From an uncultured Sutterella sp. (lineage in GTDB: Bacteria > Pseudomonadota > Gammaproteobacteria > Burkholderiales > Burkholderiaceae_F), in contig UQUR01000001.1 in the NCBI GenBank assembly GCA_900544345.1, positions 186,001-250,000 of the forward strand: a DNA stretch of 64,000 nucleotides. The letters run 5' to 3'. Under the pieces are notes generated by a model that saw only the letters and a program-made list of their open reading frames with translations, was not told where the DNA came from and searched no databases. Shown piece by piece: positions 34,901 to 43,686 of the stretch; the first letter of the stretch is position 1, and every line of letters begins with the position of its first letter. The translations under genes and the position numbers were made by a program.

Positions 34901-35458
34901 CGAGAAGTGGCTGACTTAGAGCAGGCCATTGCTACTATTGAAGCGGCTATTAAGAAAATTGACCACGAAACTCGTTCGCTTCTGATTGATACTTTCAATC
35001 GGGTCAATGAAGCCTTTAATCAAAAGTTTACGCAGCTTTTTAACGGTGGACACGCACGTTTGGAGATGACTAGTGAGGACGCGCTGGAAGCAGGCATTGA
35101 GATGTATGCTAATCCGCCGGGTAAACATAATCACTCAATTCGTCAGTTATCAGGCGGTGAATTGACATTGACAGCCACGGCCTTGGTTTTTGCGTTCTTT
35201 ACGCTCAATCCGGCCCCGTTCTGTCTTTTGGACGAAATCGATGCACCACTCGATGAAGCTAATCAAGAGCGGCTTTCAAGATTGGTTGCTGCGATGAGTC
35301 TAAATACTCAATTTATGATGATTACGCATCATCGTGTCACGATGGAGCATACCAATCAGTTAATTGGCGTCACCATGAAAGAGCCTGGAGTTTCGCGAGT
35401 GGTCAGCGTCGATATTGCAGAGGCGAGCCAATACGCTCAAAAACCGTCGGGACACTGA
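31928..35458 (+). CDS. smc: Chromosome segregation SMC protein
   Basis: Condensin ATPase that organises and segregates the chromosome. The 1176-residue protein has the N-terminal Walker A GPNGCGKSN (31-39) and the QGMVTEF segment, two long coiled coils rich in Glu/Gln/Arg, a hinge domain near 500-640, and C-terminal signature LSGGELTLTATALVFAFF (about 1073) with Walker B FCLLDEIDAPLDEAN (about 1098). It starts with GTG at 31928. It heads the smc-zipA-ligA series, here interrupted by a pseudogene. Confidence 0.96.
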   Translation: MRLRQIRISGFKSFADLTVIEVPSSIVGIVGPNGCGKSNVIEAVRWALGEGKASDLRCKSMSELIFAGSDNRKPAGRAMVELVFDNSDSTLQGPWGSYTDISVKRVLTRDNTSSYLINNQQVRATDVRDLFMGTGLGANSYAIISQGMVTEFAKDSPEKRREYLEEAAGVSKYKKRRKEAESKLASTRANLERVSDLQVTRRESLKRLEEEARVAQEYQQLNTKRQAQESLWWFTQMLEAKNAIDRINAQITAAQAEVNKNDSELLRLRQNLQKLRTELNDANITVLGKTQSLADVDRKISAVEGNIRSIIERRALMQTQLESYRSMVEARGREIKSQSEKIHQLSAEREEKEELVATANERQAALEEQKFAAEDLATQKRTIFENLQQESARIENDSRALSLELARLSKTKEELTLRLEKFKREAAQTTAPDTKRFESLKEELAVVKEDNEALKFEREESQAMLEEAREHFSSCQTAIHEKEQRLAAINAKLVTLKDLEEKSLTQDKLYEWLERQGLSSLSRLFEKLEPQNGWARALEAVLRERVNALGISNLSMAAAFALTPPPAKLTFYSTMINEEAHAETTQALLGLITKLHFDRHNLETRAALSRWLSHYYVADSIEDAVSRVNLLPEGAHFVTPEGHMVDKFSVNFWADDSTGLLSRRAEISSLEDEALNLRHELESLQREMGEARINVSKMSERLQSINSQFETMRSKESELALELTRMSAAIEAYRNRSEELGEWIEEAQVQLEETIAAIEEADERFSTLDEEVANRQQKSEDARLAWERARDDAHRAEQAFNVFAYTQREVELALKTLSERIAEAQRAQLLAQNEQTELKEKIEAVSVALEELDEDSEKAGLQELLSKREAAVEELEKSKAGLNTIEFAVTEAEKTLESIEETKRQQQNKMADLVSKRGQHEIEYGTVRSRLEELDYDEESLRTRYEIERPKLSALRQQVELLARQMAQLGAVNHAALEQLKTEREEVERIDREVADLEQAIATIEAAIKKIDHETRSLLIDTFNRVNEAFNQKFTQLFNGGHARLEMTSEDALEAGIEMYANPPGKHNHSIRQLSGGELTLTATALVFAFFTLNPAPFCLLDEIDAPLDEANQERLSRLVAAMSLNTQFMMITHHRVTMEHTNQLIGVTMKEPGVSRVVSVDIAEASQYAQKPSGH

Positions 35459-35467
35459 CGGCTTAAG

Positions 35468-35492
35468 ACCGGACACTTCCGTTCGGTTTTTT
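35468..35492 (+). terminator. Terminator after smc
   Basis: ACCGGAC (35468-35474) pairs with GTTCGGT (35481-35487), one G-T, followed by TTTTT. A second GC-rich hairpin without a T tract (AGTCGGCC with GGCCGGCT, within 35518-35539) follows. Confidence 0.65.
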
Positions 35493-35582
35493 CTTTTGGA
35501 TTGGATGGGATTGAATCAGTCGGCCTTCTGGGCCGGCTGAGGCTATTGTGTTTGTGATAAGAAATGTGGGAGAGGTGTAGTA

Positions 35583-36217
35583 ATGTTTGCAAGATTTATG
35601 ATTTTCTTTTTTGGTTTGTGTGTGTTGTCTTTAGGTATTGCTACGGTGACCAATGCCGGTTTAGGAACCGGAACTGTGAGTTCTGTTGCCTTCGTTTTAA
35701 ATCGTTTAACAGATTTCTCAATGGGCTTTTTTGTTTTTTGACCAACGTGTTTTTCTTTGTTCTGCAAGTCATTGTTGATTCAAAAGATTTGCTGAAAAAA
35801 GCATTAAGGCAGTTGCCCATCTGTTTTGTATTCGGGATGATATTCGATATCGCGTTGTGGGTGAGCGGGCATGTTGTTGCGCAAAATTATTGGCAGCAGC
35901 TTTTGATGGCCTTTTTCGGAAGCATTCTTACCGGTTTAGGAATTGCTTCGATGGTCTTTGCACGTTTGGCTATTTTGCCGCCAGAAGGTTTTGTGCTTGC
36001 CATTATGAACCGCTGAGGCGGATCATTTGGGACACTTCGTATGAGCGCGGATCTTTTCCTTTTAGCAAGTGCAGCCGTTTTATCTTTTTTAAGTTTGGGT
36101 ACGATCGTGGGCATCCGTGAAGGAACATTAATCACAGCCATGTGCTCAGGTCCCATTGCGAAATTTTTTCTGAAAGGTTGGGCAAAATTTTTCCCGAAAC
36201 ACAGTCCGATCGATTAA
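35583..36217 (+). pseudogene. YczE/YitT-like (DUF6198-type) membrane protein, broken twice
   Basis: The frame from ATG 35583 reads MFARFMIFFFGLCVLSLGIA, TVTNAGLGTGTVSSVAFVLN and SMGFFVF, then hits TGA at 35739-35741. A one-base loss in a T run (six T where seven are needed) explains this: the next frame continues LTNVFFFVLQVIVDSKDLLKK and GSILTGLGIASMVFARLAIL. It then meets an in-frame TGA at 36014-36016, after which the same frame carries the family C-terminus (GGSFGTLRMSADLF, GTIVGIREGTLITAMCSGPI) and stops at 36215-36217. The repaired protein would be about 210 residues with five helices. It sits between smc and zipA, which are normally adjacent. Confidence 0.78.
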
Positions 36218-36350
36218 TCGGAAAAATTCTTGCTCTAAGGCTGAAAAGATATACGTCCTTGATCTAAAATAACAGGCTGTATCGGAATATTTTCCGCTCT
36301 GTTGAATGGGCAAACACGCTGGCCTGGGCACAGCGTTTTTGAGGTTTTTT

Positions 36351-37646
36351 ATGAATGAAACAGTTCTCTTCTTGGTCATAGGTGCGGCCGTCATTTTAGT
36401 GGGTCTTTTTCTTTGGTCCAGAATGGAGGCCAAGAAGAATGTGCAAAGTCGGGTCGGACTCAGTAATTTGCCTCGGGATAAAATTTATGAAGGTATGAAT
36501 CGCCCTCATAGCAAGCGAGAGAGTGGTCCTCAGGAATTGGTTACGACATTAAATTCAGATAATGCTTTATCAGAGGCAGCTTTTCAGGTTGAAAGTGTTA
36601 GTGAACCTCAAGCGGCCGATGACTCTAAAGTATCTTTAACGCCTTCTGTAGAAGCAGCCCCTAAACCTGAAGAGCCTAAAGTTGAGCAGGTCCCAATGGC
36701 CCCTCGCAAAACGGTAGAGCCAGCAAAACCAGAAGTAAAAGAAGTGTTGCCTAAACAGGAAGACCTTTTTACCCAGCCCATTGAGACTGCAGAGAAAGCT
36801 GAGGAAAAAGTTCAAGAGCCTGTTCAGCCTTCAACTTTTCCCAAAGAGGGCCTGGCTCGTTTCGAATATGACGCAGTGACTGAAACGGTGGGCTGGGTGC
36901 AAGCTACCAAAGCCATTGACGGCAAAAAAATGATGGAGATGGTAAGTAACCTTCAGAAGTTGGGACTTGCCCTTCGTATCTATGTTCGCCGTTCTGACAA
37001 CAAGCGCTGGTACCAGCCAAGTGCTGTGGGTCGCTACAGCGAACTCGCTGTTATTTTACTTTTGGCCAATCGCCAGGGCTGTGTGAATGAAATGGATGCC
37101 AGCCGCTTCGCGACGGCTATTCAACAAATCGGTATTGCTTTGGAAGCTGACAGTGATACTGAGGCCTCTCACGAAATTGTCAAGCGTGCTCAAAAGCTTT
37201 ACAACGATGTGCTTCGCCTTGATGTCCAGCTTAATTTTGTGATGGCTTCCAAGGAGCCCCTTAATCCCAATGATGTGGCAGAGGCTGCGCGTCTGGCGGG
37301 CTTTACACAGCTTAATCCCATGCGCTACTTTTTAGGTAGTGTTAGAGATATTTCTCAGGCCACGATCTTTTTGACGCAGGATGATTTCGACCGCAGGTAT
37401 TTGACGATAGCTTTGGATGCGCCGCTGGCCGCACCAGACTCCAATCCTTTGCGCTCACTTTTCAGTGCCTCTAATGACTTGTGCGCTCGACTCAATTTGC
37501 AACTTCAGGATTCGCGTGACAGACCGATTAATACCGAGTCGGCACAGTCGATTAACCATCAGCTCAAGAAGTATTATGCTGAAATGCTAAAGGCTGATAT
37601 TGAACCCGGCAGCCCTCGCGCCCGCGTTCTCTTTACTCGCGATTAA
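36351..37646 (+). CDS. zipA: ZipA-like cell division protein
   Basis: Anchors FtsZ to the inner membrane at the division site. The 431-residue protein starts at ATG 36351 (MNETVLFLVIGAAVIL); the frame is open 15 codons upstream without similarity. It has an N-terminal membrane helix (about 4-22), a Pro/Glu/Lys-rich linker to about 165, and a C-terminal FtsZ-binding-like domain (from FEYDAVTETVGWVQ onwards). The call rests partly on its place between smc and ligA, conserved in Burkholderiales, since ZipA is divergent in sequence. Confidence 0.8.
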   Translation: MNETVLFLVIGAAVILVGLFLWSRMEAKKNVQSRVGLSNLPRDKIYEGMNRPHSKRESGPQELVTTLNSDNALSEAAFQVESVSEPQAADDSKVSLTPSVEAAPKPEEPKVEQVPMAPRKTVEPAKPEVKEVLPKQEDLFTQPIETAEKAEEKVQEPVQPSTFPKEGLARFEYDAVTETVGWVQATKAIDGKKMMEMVSNLQKLGLALRIYVRRSDNKRWYQPSAVGRYSELAVILLLANRQGCVNEMDASRFATAIQQIGIALEADSDTEASHEIVKRAQKLYNDVLRLDVQLNFVMASKEPLNPNDVAEAARLAGFTQLNPMRYFLGSVRDISQATIFLTQDDFDRRYLTIALDAPLAAPDSNPLRSLFSASNDLCARLNLQLQDSRDRPINTESAQSINHQLKKYYAEMLKADIEPGSPRARVLFTRD

Positions 37647-37689
37647 CAGCTTTGACAATAAGAGCGACCTCTGGTCGCTCTTTCAAACT

Positions 37690-39774
37690 ATGAGTTCCAA
37701 AAATACTGATACAACATTAAGTCTCTTTGATTGGGGAAGCGAAAATTCGATTCCTGACGCTGACAGCGTCAAAGCAAAAATGAGAGCGCTTGAAAAAGAC
37801 TTAGAGCGTTGGAATTACGAGTATTACGTTCTTGACGCTCCGAGTGTGCCCGACAGCGAATATGACAAAGCTTTTAACGAGCTCGTAGAGCTTGAAAAAG
37901 TCTATCCGCAGTTTAAGTCTCCTGCATCTCCTACTGAACGGGTAGGCGGTGCGGCTCGTAGTGATTTGGTAAAAGTGCGACATGCGGTTCCGATGCTTTC
38001 CATTCACACGGAAACAGATTTTGAGGCAACCGGTGCTAAGGCTTTTGATGAACGTGTTCGTAAGGGCTTGGGATTAACGCCAGCAGACCCTCCCGTGGAA
38101 TATGATGCTGAGCTTAAATTCGATGGCCTGGCTATGAATCTGCGATATGAAAATGGTGTTTTGGTGTCTGCGGCTACTCGTGGCGACGGTCTAGTTGGCG
38201 AGGATGTGACAGCTAATGTAAAGACTATCCGTACGATTCCTTTGCATTTACCGCTTGATGCTCCTTCCGTTTTGGAAGTCAGAGGCGAAGTCATTATGCA
38301 TAAGGCAGATTTCGAAAAACTCAATGACGAGCAGCGCCTTGAAGGGTTAAAACCTTTTGTTAATCCGAGAAATGCTGCTGCGGGTTGTTTAAGGCAACTC
38401 GATCCTAAAGTGACGGCTAAGCGAAAACTGTCTTTTTACGCTTATGGATTAGGGGAAGTCAGTGAGGCGTTTGCGCTCACTCACAGCGGTATTTTGGATA
38501 AGCTCTCTCAATGGGGATTTCCGGTTGCCAAAGAGCGCAAGGTGGTCCGCGGTTGGGAGGCTTTGTCTCAGTTTCATGACTGGGTTAAAGAAATCCGTCA
38601 GAGTTTGCCCTTTGAAATTGACGGCGTTGTCTATAAGGTCAATCAGCTTGCCGAGCAAAATGAATTGGGCTTTATTTCCCGTGAGCCTCGCTGGGCTTGC
38701 GCTCATAAGTATCCGCCTGAAGAAGCGCTTACAGTGGTTGAAGATATCGATGTACAGGTCGGCCGTACGGGTAAACTCACACCGGTAGCACGTCTTAAAC
38801 CGGTTTTTGTGGGCGGAGTGACCGTTTCAAATGCAACGCTTCACAATGAAGATTTTATCGGCGAATTAGGGCTAAAAATCGGAGATACGGTTGTGGTACG
38901 CCGAGCCGGAGATGTGATCCCAGAGGTTGTGCGGGTACTGACTGAAAGACGGCATGGATCCGAGAAAGATTTCATTATGCCCAAGCTTTGCCCAGTGTGC
39001 GGATCAGAAACTATTCGAGATGAAGAAGAAAAGGATACGCGCTGTACGGGTGGTCTCTTTTGTCCGGCGCAGCGTCGTGAATCATTAGTTCATTTTGCCT
39101 CGCGCCTGGCTTTAAATATTGATGGTCTAGGTGAAAAGGTGATTGACCAGCTCCTTGATGCAGGGCTTATTCAAACACCGGCGGATCTTTATCGCTTGAC
39201 CGAAGATAAGCTTTTGTCGCTTGATCGATTCGGCAAAAAAAGTGCTTCTAATTTACTGCTAGCACTTGAAAAAAGTAAAGAAACTACACTGGCTCGGTTT
39301 ATCTACGCTTTGGGTATTCGCCATGTTGGAGAGAGTACTGCGCGGGATCTGGCTGCGCACTTCAGAAGTCTTGAAGCCATAATGGCAGCTGATACTGTGT
39401 CGTTGCTTGAAGTCAATGACGTAGGAGAGGTGATCGCTCAGTCTATCCGGCACTTTTTTGAGGAGCCGCACAATCAAAGAGTCATTGCAGAGCTTTTGGA
39501 TTTGGGAATTCATTGGCCGTTGCCTCAAGATAGTGCTGCTAATCAACTTGTTTCAGGTAAAACCTTTGTTTTGACTGGCACTTTACCTTCAATGGGAAGG
39601 GAAGAGGCTAAGGCATTATTGATTGCACAAGGTGCAAAAGTTGCTTCCAGCGTCAGTAAAAAAACCGATTATGTGGTAGCCGGAGCGGAGGCAGGAAGCA
39701 AATTGGAAAAGGCGCAGGCTTTAGGCGTCACAGTGATTGATGAAGCGGAAATGCTCAAATTGTTAAAAGGATAG
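37690..39774 (+). CDS. ligA: NAD+-dependent DNA ligase
   Basis: Seals nicks in replication and repair. The 694-residue protein is full length: adenylation domain with active-site Lys143 in KFDG (143-146), OB fold, four-cysteine zinc finger at about 434-462 (CPVC...CTGGLFCP), helix-hairpin-helix repeats, and a C-terminal BRCT domain (SGKTFVLTGTLPSMGREEAK). ATG 37690 is chosen because the upstream open stretch overlaps zipA in another frame. It directly follows zipA. Confidence 0.97.
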   Translation: MSSKNTDTTLSLFDWGSENSIPDADSVKAKMRALEKDLERWNYEYYVLDAPSVPDSEYDKAFNELVELEKVYPQFKSPASPTERVGGAARSDLVKVRHAVPMLSIHTETDFEATGAKAFDERVRKGLGLTPADPPVEYDAELKFDGLAMNLRYENGVLVSAATRGDGLVGEDVTANVKTIRTIPLHLPLDAPSVLEVRGEVIMHKADFEKLNDEQRLEGLKPFVNPRNAAAGCLRQLDPKVTAKRKLSFYAYGLGEVSEAFALTHSGILDKLSQWGFPVAKERKVVRGWEALSQFHDWVKEIRQSLPFEIDGVVYKVNQLAEQNELGFISREPRWACAHKYPPEEALTVVEDIDVQVGRTGKLTPVARLKPVFVGGVTVSNATLHNEDFIGELGLKIGDTVVVRRAGDVIPEVVRVLTERRHGSEKDFIMPKLCPVCGSETIRDEEEKDTRCTGGLFCPAQRRESLVHFASRLALNIDGLGEKVIDQLLDAGLIQTPADLYRLTEDKLLSLDRFGKKSASNLLLALEKSKETTLARFIYALGIRHVGESTARDLAAHFRSLEAIMAADTVSLLEVNDVGEVIAQSIRHFFEEPHNQRVIAELLDLGIHWPLPQDSAANQLVSGKTFVLTGTLPSMGREEAKALLIAQGAKVASSVSKKTDYVVAGAEAGSKLEKAQALGVTVIDEAEMLKLLKG

Positions 39775-39779
39775 GAAAG

Positions 39780-40514
39780 ATGTTAGGGATTATTTTTGGC
39801 AGTGGCTTTGAACATTTTGTCCTTGACAATCAGAAGACTAAGAAAGTTGAGACGCCTTTTGGCGATGTGGAACTTGATACTGGTAATTTTAACGGCCAGG
39901 CTGTTGTCCTTTTGCATCGCCATGGAAAGGATCATCGGTTTGCTCCGCATCAAATTCCTTACAAAGCACAGATGTGGGCACTAAAGCAGTCTTCGGTAAC
40001 CGATATTATTGCTGTGGCATCGGTGGGTGGCATGGCAGCAGAAAATGCTCCGGGACATTTTACGGTGCCCGATCAGATTCTCGACTATACAAGCGGACGT
40101 GACGGCACTTATTGGGGTGAGGCTGGGATGCCGATGAAGCACATTGATTTCACCGAGCCCTTTGATGAAGGTTTGCGCGAAAAACTTTTTGATGCAGCAC
40201 AATCCGCGAAAATTTTTGTTCATAACCGAGGAACTTATGCTTGCACCCAAGGACCTCGCTTAGAAACTGCCGCGGAGGTTCGGCGAATGATCATGGACGG
40301 TTGCGACATGGTCGGTATGACAGCTATGCCTGAAGCAGCGTTAGCCCGGGAATTACAGATACGATATGCGTTAATTTGCTTTAGTGTGAATTGGGCTGCC
40401 GGTTTAGTGGATAAGAAACTGGACTTTGAAGCAATTAAAGCCGATATGAATCGCTCTGTCTCTGGAATCGTCAGATTGCTTGGTGTTTTGATAAACTCTA
40501 ATCGGTTTGATTAG
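39780..40514 (+). CDS. S-methyl-5'-thioinosine phosphorylase-like enzyme (MTAP/PNP family)
   Basis: The 244-residue protein belongs to the trimeric purine nucleoside/methylthioadenosine phosphorylase family: IIFGSGFEHF at the start, LLHRHGKDHRFAPHQIPYKAQ phosphate-binding region, TYACTQGPRLETAAEVR and the MVGMTAMPEAALARELQI segment. Similar short betaproteobacterial proteins are annotated as S-methyl-5'-thioinosine phosphorylases of methionine salvage; the exact substrate is not shown here. It starts six bases after ligA with GGAAAG as ribosome-binding site. Confidence 0.8.
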   Translation: MLGIIFGSGFEHFVLDNQKTKKVETPFGDVELDTGNFNGQAVVLLHRHGKDHRFAPHQIPYKAQMWALKQSSVTDIIAVASVGGMAAENAPGHFTVPDQILDYTSGRDGTYWGEAGMPMKHIDFTEPFDEGLREKLFDAAQSAKIFVHNRGTYACTQGPRLETAAEVRRMIMDGCDMVGMTAMPEAALARELQIRYALICFSVNWAAGLVDKKLDFEAIKADMNRSVSGIVRLLGVLINSNRFD

Positions 40515-40523
40515 GAATTCATT

Positions 40524-40952
40524 ATGACTACAAAGCAATTTATTTCTGTCGGCTGCCTATCTTTGCTGATGGCAGCAACGGCCTACGCTGGCAGCATTTC
40601 TTCATCAATGGTCCCTGCTCAGGTCAAGGAGGCTTTTGCTAAACAATTTCCTCAAGCTCAAGTTCTTGAGTGGGATTACGAAGATGATGAAAATGCCTAC
40701 GAAGTTGAGGCTAAAGTTCAACGCGCTGAAATTAAAGCTTTGTATCGAGAAAATGGTGAATTGATTCGCTCAAAGGAGGATGTCTCAACTCATCAGATAC
40801 CTTCTTTTGTGCTCGAAGAGATACAAAAAAATTGGCCCAGAGCAGAGGTGCTCGGAGCCAATAAAATCACAACGCCCAAAGAAACAGTTTGGGATGTTGG
40901 TCTGAAATTTAGAGACCGTCATCACAATGTCAAAATAAAGAGCCGCGACTAA
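40524..40952 (+). CDS. PepSY-like periplasmic protein
   Basis: A 142-residue secreted protein with a Sec signal peptide (cleavage after AYA near 23). The mature part has two repeats of the PepSY-like (DUF2874) type: VKEAFAKQFPQAQVLEWDYED with EVEAKVQRAEIKALYRENGELI, and VLEEIQKNWPRAEVLGANKI with a less regular second half. Such proteins are thought to bind or inhibit periplasmic partners. It follows the phosphorylase by nine bases and converges with glnD. Confidence 0.75.
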   Translation: MTTKQFISVGCLSLLMAATAYAGSISSSMVPAQVKEAFAKQFPQAQVLEWDYEDDENAYEVEAKVQRAEIKALYRENGELIRSKEDVSTHQIPSFVLEEIQKNWPRAEVLGANKITTPKETVWDVGLKFRDRHHNVKIKSRD

Positions 40953-40989
40953 AACGCAGACTCCTGCTTTTAACACACTTACTTTCTGA

Positions 40990-43539
40990 CTAGACTTGCG
41001 GAGTCAAAACCTCCAGCAAGTCTTTTTCAATGGCCACCGTGGTAGGAATATCTTTGAGGGCCTCGCCGTCAATGAGAAAAACGTCTTCTACCCGTTCACC
41101 CATTGTCATAATTTTGGCCGTTTGAAGATTGACATGATATTTATTTAATATTGTTGCAATATCAAATAACAATCCGATTCGGTCCATACATGTGATGGAA
41201 AGAATGTAGTTGCGGCCAGATTCATCTGCTTCAATATTTACGAGCGGTTGAAGGGGAAAGTGGCGCGAGCGCCGTGAAAGTTTCCCTGGTTTGCTCTTTG
41301 GAAGTTCCTTGGGGTTAATCAACCAGTCAGTTAATTCTTCGGTGAGCTTATTCGACAGCTCAGTTAAATCTCTAGAGCCGTTGTCCGTAACAACAAAGGT
41401 GTCAAATGCTTTTCGATTGAGGGTGGTGTAAATTCGTGCATCTAAAACAGAGAAGCGTTTCTTTTGCAAAAATCCGAGAATGCTCGTAAAAAGCCCGAAA
41501 CGATCCGGGGTGTATACCAATATTTCGATTCCCGCATTTTGAGGTAAAAGTCTTGTTGACACAAAGGCAGTGTCGGTAGGAAATACTTTCGAGAGGGAAA
41601 TTGTTTGCCAGGCAATGCTCTCAGCCGTGTGTCTTAAAAAATACTGCAGTGTGAGTGTTTTCCAGATGGCTTCGATTTTATCTTCTGTAACTCCCTCATT
41701 GAGAATCATTCTTGCCGCCTCTTTTTGCCGTTGCAGTAAAAGCGCGTGCTTATCCGGGGCTCCTTCCTGACGCACTAAGGGAAGAGTTAGCCAATAAAGG
41801 TCCTGCAGAAGCTGACTTTTCCATTGCGTCCAAACTTTGGGACCGGTTGCTCTAATATCGCAGACGGTTAAAAGAAATAAGCTGTTTAAGCGTTCCTCAG
41901 TTTGAACAATCTCGGCAAATCGCCTGATTACATCAGGGTCTGAGAGGTCTTGTTTTTGTGCAACAAGACTCATGGTTAAATGTTCTCGGACGAGAAAAAC
42001 AAGGAAATCGCTGGTTTGGGGATCAATGTTAAAGCGTTTGCAGAAGTTTTGAACGATTTCGGCTCCGATTCTCTCGTGGCGGCCGCCCAGGCCCTTGCCG
42101 ATATCGTGAAAAAGGGCGGCAAGCACCAGCCGCCAGCTGTCTTTCATACCTTGCATCAGACGTGTGCAGATGGGGTACTCATGTGCATATTCACTGCGGC
42201 TGAAATATCGGATGTTTCGTACAACGCGCATCGTATGCTGATCGACCGTGTAAGTATGAAAGAGGTCATGTTGCATTTGACCGACAATGTGCTGAAACTC
42301 AGGTAAAAACAATCCTAAAATGCCCCATTGATTGAGATCTAAGAGAGCGTGGCTGACGCCATGAGGCATTTTCAAAATCTGCATGAACATTGCCTTATTG
42401 GCAGGATCATTTCTGAAGTCTTCATTGATGAGCTCTCGGGCACTCATTAGTTCACGAAGAAGTGCAACACTCAGGCGTTTAAGCGGTGAGGAGCTCTCTA
42501 AAAGATAAAAAGCTCTCAAAATCGCATTTGGATCATCTTTAAAGGCACCGTCATGTGTGATATCGAGTGTATAGCCTCGGGCAATGAATGTTCTGTCAAT
42601 AACCGTTTCCTGAACATGGTTTTCGCCGAAGAACTTATCCTCGAACATTTGCATGAAGATGTCGGTGAGCTGACGCACAGTTTTAGCAGTGAGGTAGTAG
42701 CGTTTCATGAGCGCTTCACTGGCGAGCTGATGTTCTGTGTCTTTGTAGCCTGCAGCCTGTGCTACCGGTGTTTGAATATCAAAAATCAAACGGTCTTCAT
42801 GCCGCTTAGCGATTAAATGCAGATAAATTCTGATGGTTTGAAGCGCGTGATTAACCTCTTTTAATGTATCGGCTTCACGAGGAGCGAGTGTTCCGGAGGC
42901 TAGCATTTCTTCAGCACTTGCCCCGAGCCCCGCAGCCTGAGAACACCAAAAAAGAACATGCAAGTCTCTTAAACCGCCCGGACTTTCTTTAACGTTGGGT
43001 TCTAGTGAATAGGGTGTATCCTCGTGCTTTTGATGCCGCTGACGCATTTCAAGCGCTTTGGCTCTGAAAAAATCTGCCGCGTCGATTTGCCTGAAAAAAG
43101 ATTGCTGGAGCCCTTCAAAAAGGTGCTTATTGCCGCAGATGAATCTCGCTTCAAGAATGGCGGTTTGTACCGTGATATCTTGGCTACTTTCACGCAGTGT
43201 TTCTTCTAGCGTTCGCACGCTACTACCTACGGTAAGCCCCATGTCCCAGAGCCGCATAAGGAAATGCTCAATCTTCGTAGCCTCATCGGCACTTGCGCTT
43301 TGCCTAAGCAGCACCATGACATCGAGGTCAGAATAAGGGAAAAGTTCTTTTCTCCCGTAACCGCCAAGTGCCACCAATGCAATTTCATTGCCAAGTTCTT
43401 CACAGAGCGCAAGCTGCCTGATGCATTCATCAGCAGCGGCTGTATGGCCGCGCAAATAAGTTGTAACACGACCGTCTGAGAGAAATTGTTTTCCAAGATT
43501 CTCGGAAGTGGTTTTAAAGTGATCAATAAAATCGGTCAT
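40990..43539 (-). CDS. glnD: Bifunctional uridylyltransferase/uridylyl-removing enzyme
   Basis: Nitrogen sensor that uridylylates PII proteins at low glutamine and removes the group at high glutamine. The 849-residue protein has the nucleotidyltransferase motif GGYGRKELFPYSDLDVMVL (59-77), the HD phosphohydrolase motif ALFHDIGKG (about 475), and two C-terminal ACT domains (from about 700) that bind glutamine. Its place near map-rpsB is usual in Burkholderiales, but fabF now lies between glnD and map. Confidence 0.95.
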   Translation of the reverse strand: MTDFIDHFKTTSENLGKQFLSDGRVTTYLRGHTAAADECIRQLALCEELGNEIALVALGGYGRKELFPYSDLDVMVLLRQSASADEATKIEHFLMRLWDMGLTVGSSVRTLEETLRESSQDITVQTAILEARFICGNKHLFEGLQQSFFRQIDAADFFRAKALEMRQRHQKHEDTPYSLEPNVKESPGGLRDLHVLFWCSQAAGLGASAEEMLASGTLAPREADTLKEVNHALQTIRIYLHLIAKRHEDRLIFDIQTPVAQAAGYKDTEHQLASEALMKRYYLTAKTVRQLTDIFMQMFEDKFFGENHVQETVIDRTFIARGYTLDITHDGAFKDDPNAILRAFYLLESSSPLKRLSVALLRELMSARELINEDFRNDPANKAMFMQILKMPHGVSHALLDLNQWGILGLFLPEFQHIVGQMQHDLFHTYTVDQHTMRVVRNIRYFSRSEYAHEYPICTRLMQGMKDSWRLVLAALFHDIGKGLGGRHERIGAEIVQNFCKRFNIDPQTSDFLVFLVREHLTMSLVAQKQDLSDPDVIRRFAEIVQTEERLNSLFLLTVCDIRATGPKVWTQWKSQLLQDLYWLTLPLVRQEGAPDKHALLLQRQKEAARMILNEGVTEDKIEAIWKTLTLQYFLRHTAESIAWQTISLSKVFPTDTAFVSTRLLPQNAGIEILVYTPDRFGLFTSILGFLQKKRFSVLDARIYTTLNRKAFDTFVVTDNGSRDLTELSNKLTEELTDWLINPKELPKSKPGKLSRRSRHFPLQPLVNIEADESGRNYILSITCMDRIGLLFDIATILNKYHVNLQTAKIMTMGERVEDVFLIDGEALKDIPTTVAIEKDLLEVLTPQV

Positions 43540-43686
43540 AACGGTACTACAAAATCTCTACTCCTACTGTAGTTTAACTAAAACAGGCGATTCCCAATAG
43601 AAATTTCTTTTGTTACCATCGAAAACGTTTTTTGTATTTTGGCCGCTAATGTGTTCGCGGCTATTTTGATTAGTGAGGAAAGGGTA

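Noticed and set aside
35564..36016. Single 150-residue open frame at the YczE-like locus as an intact gene.
   Set aside because: Its first half is cysteine/arginine-rich out-of-frame translation; the membrane protein sequence is in another frame, so this is a by-product of the frameshift.
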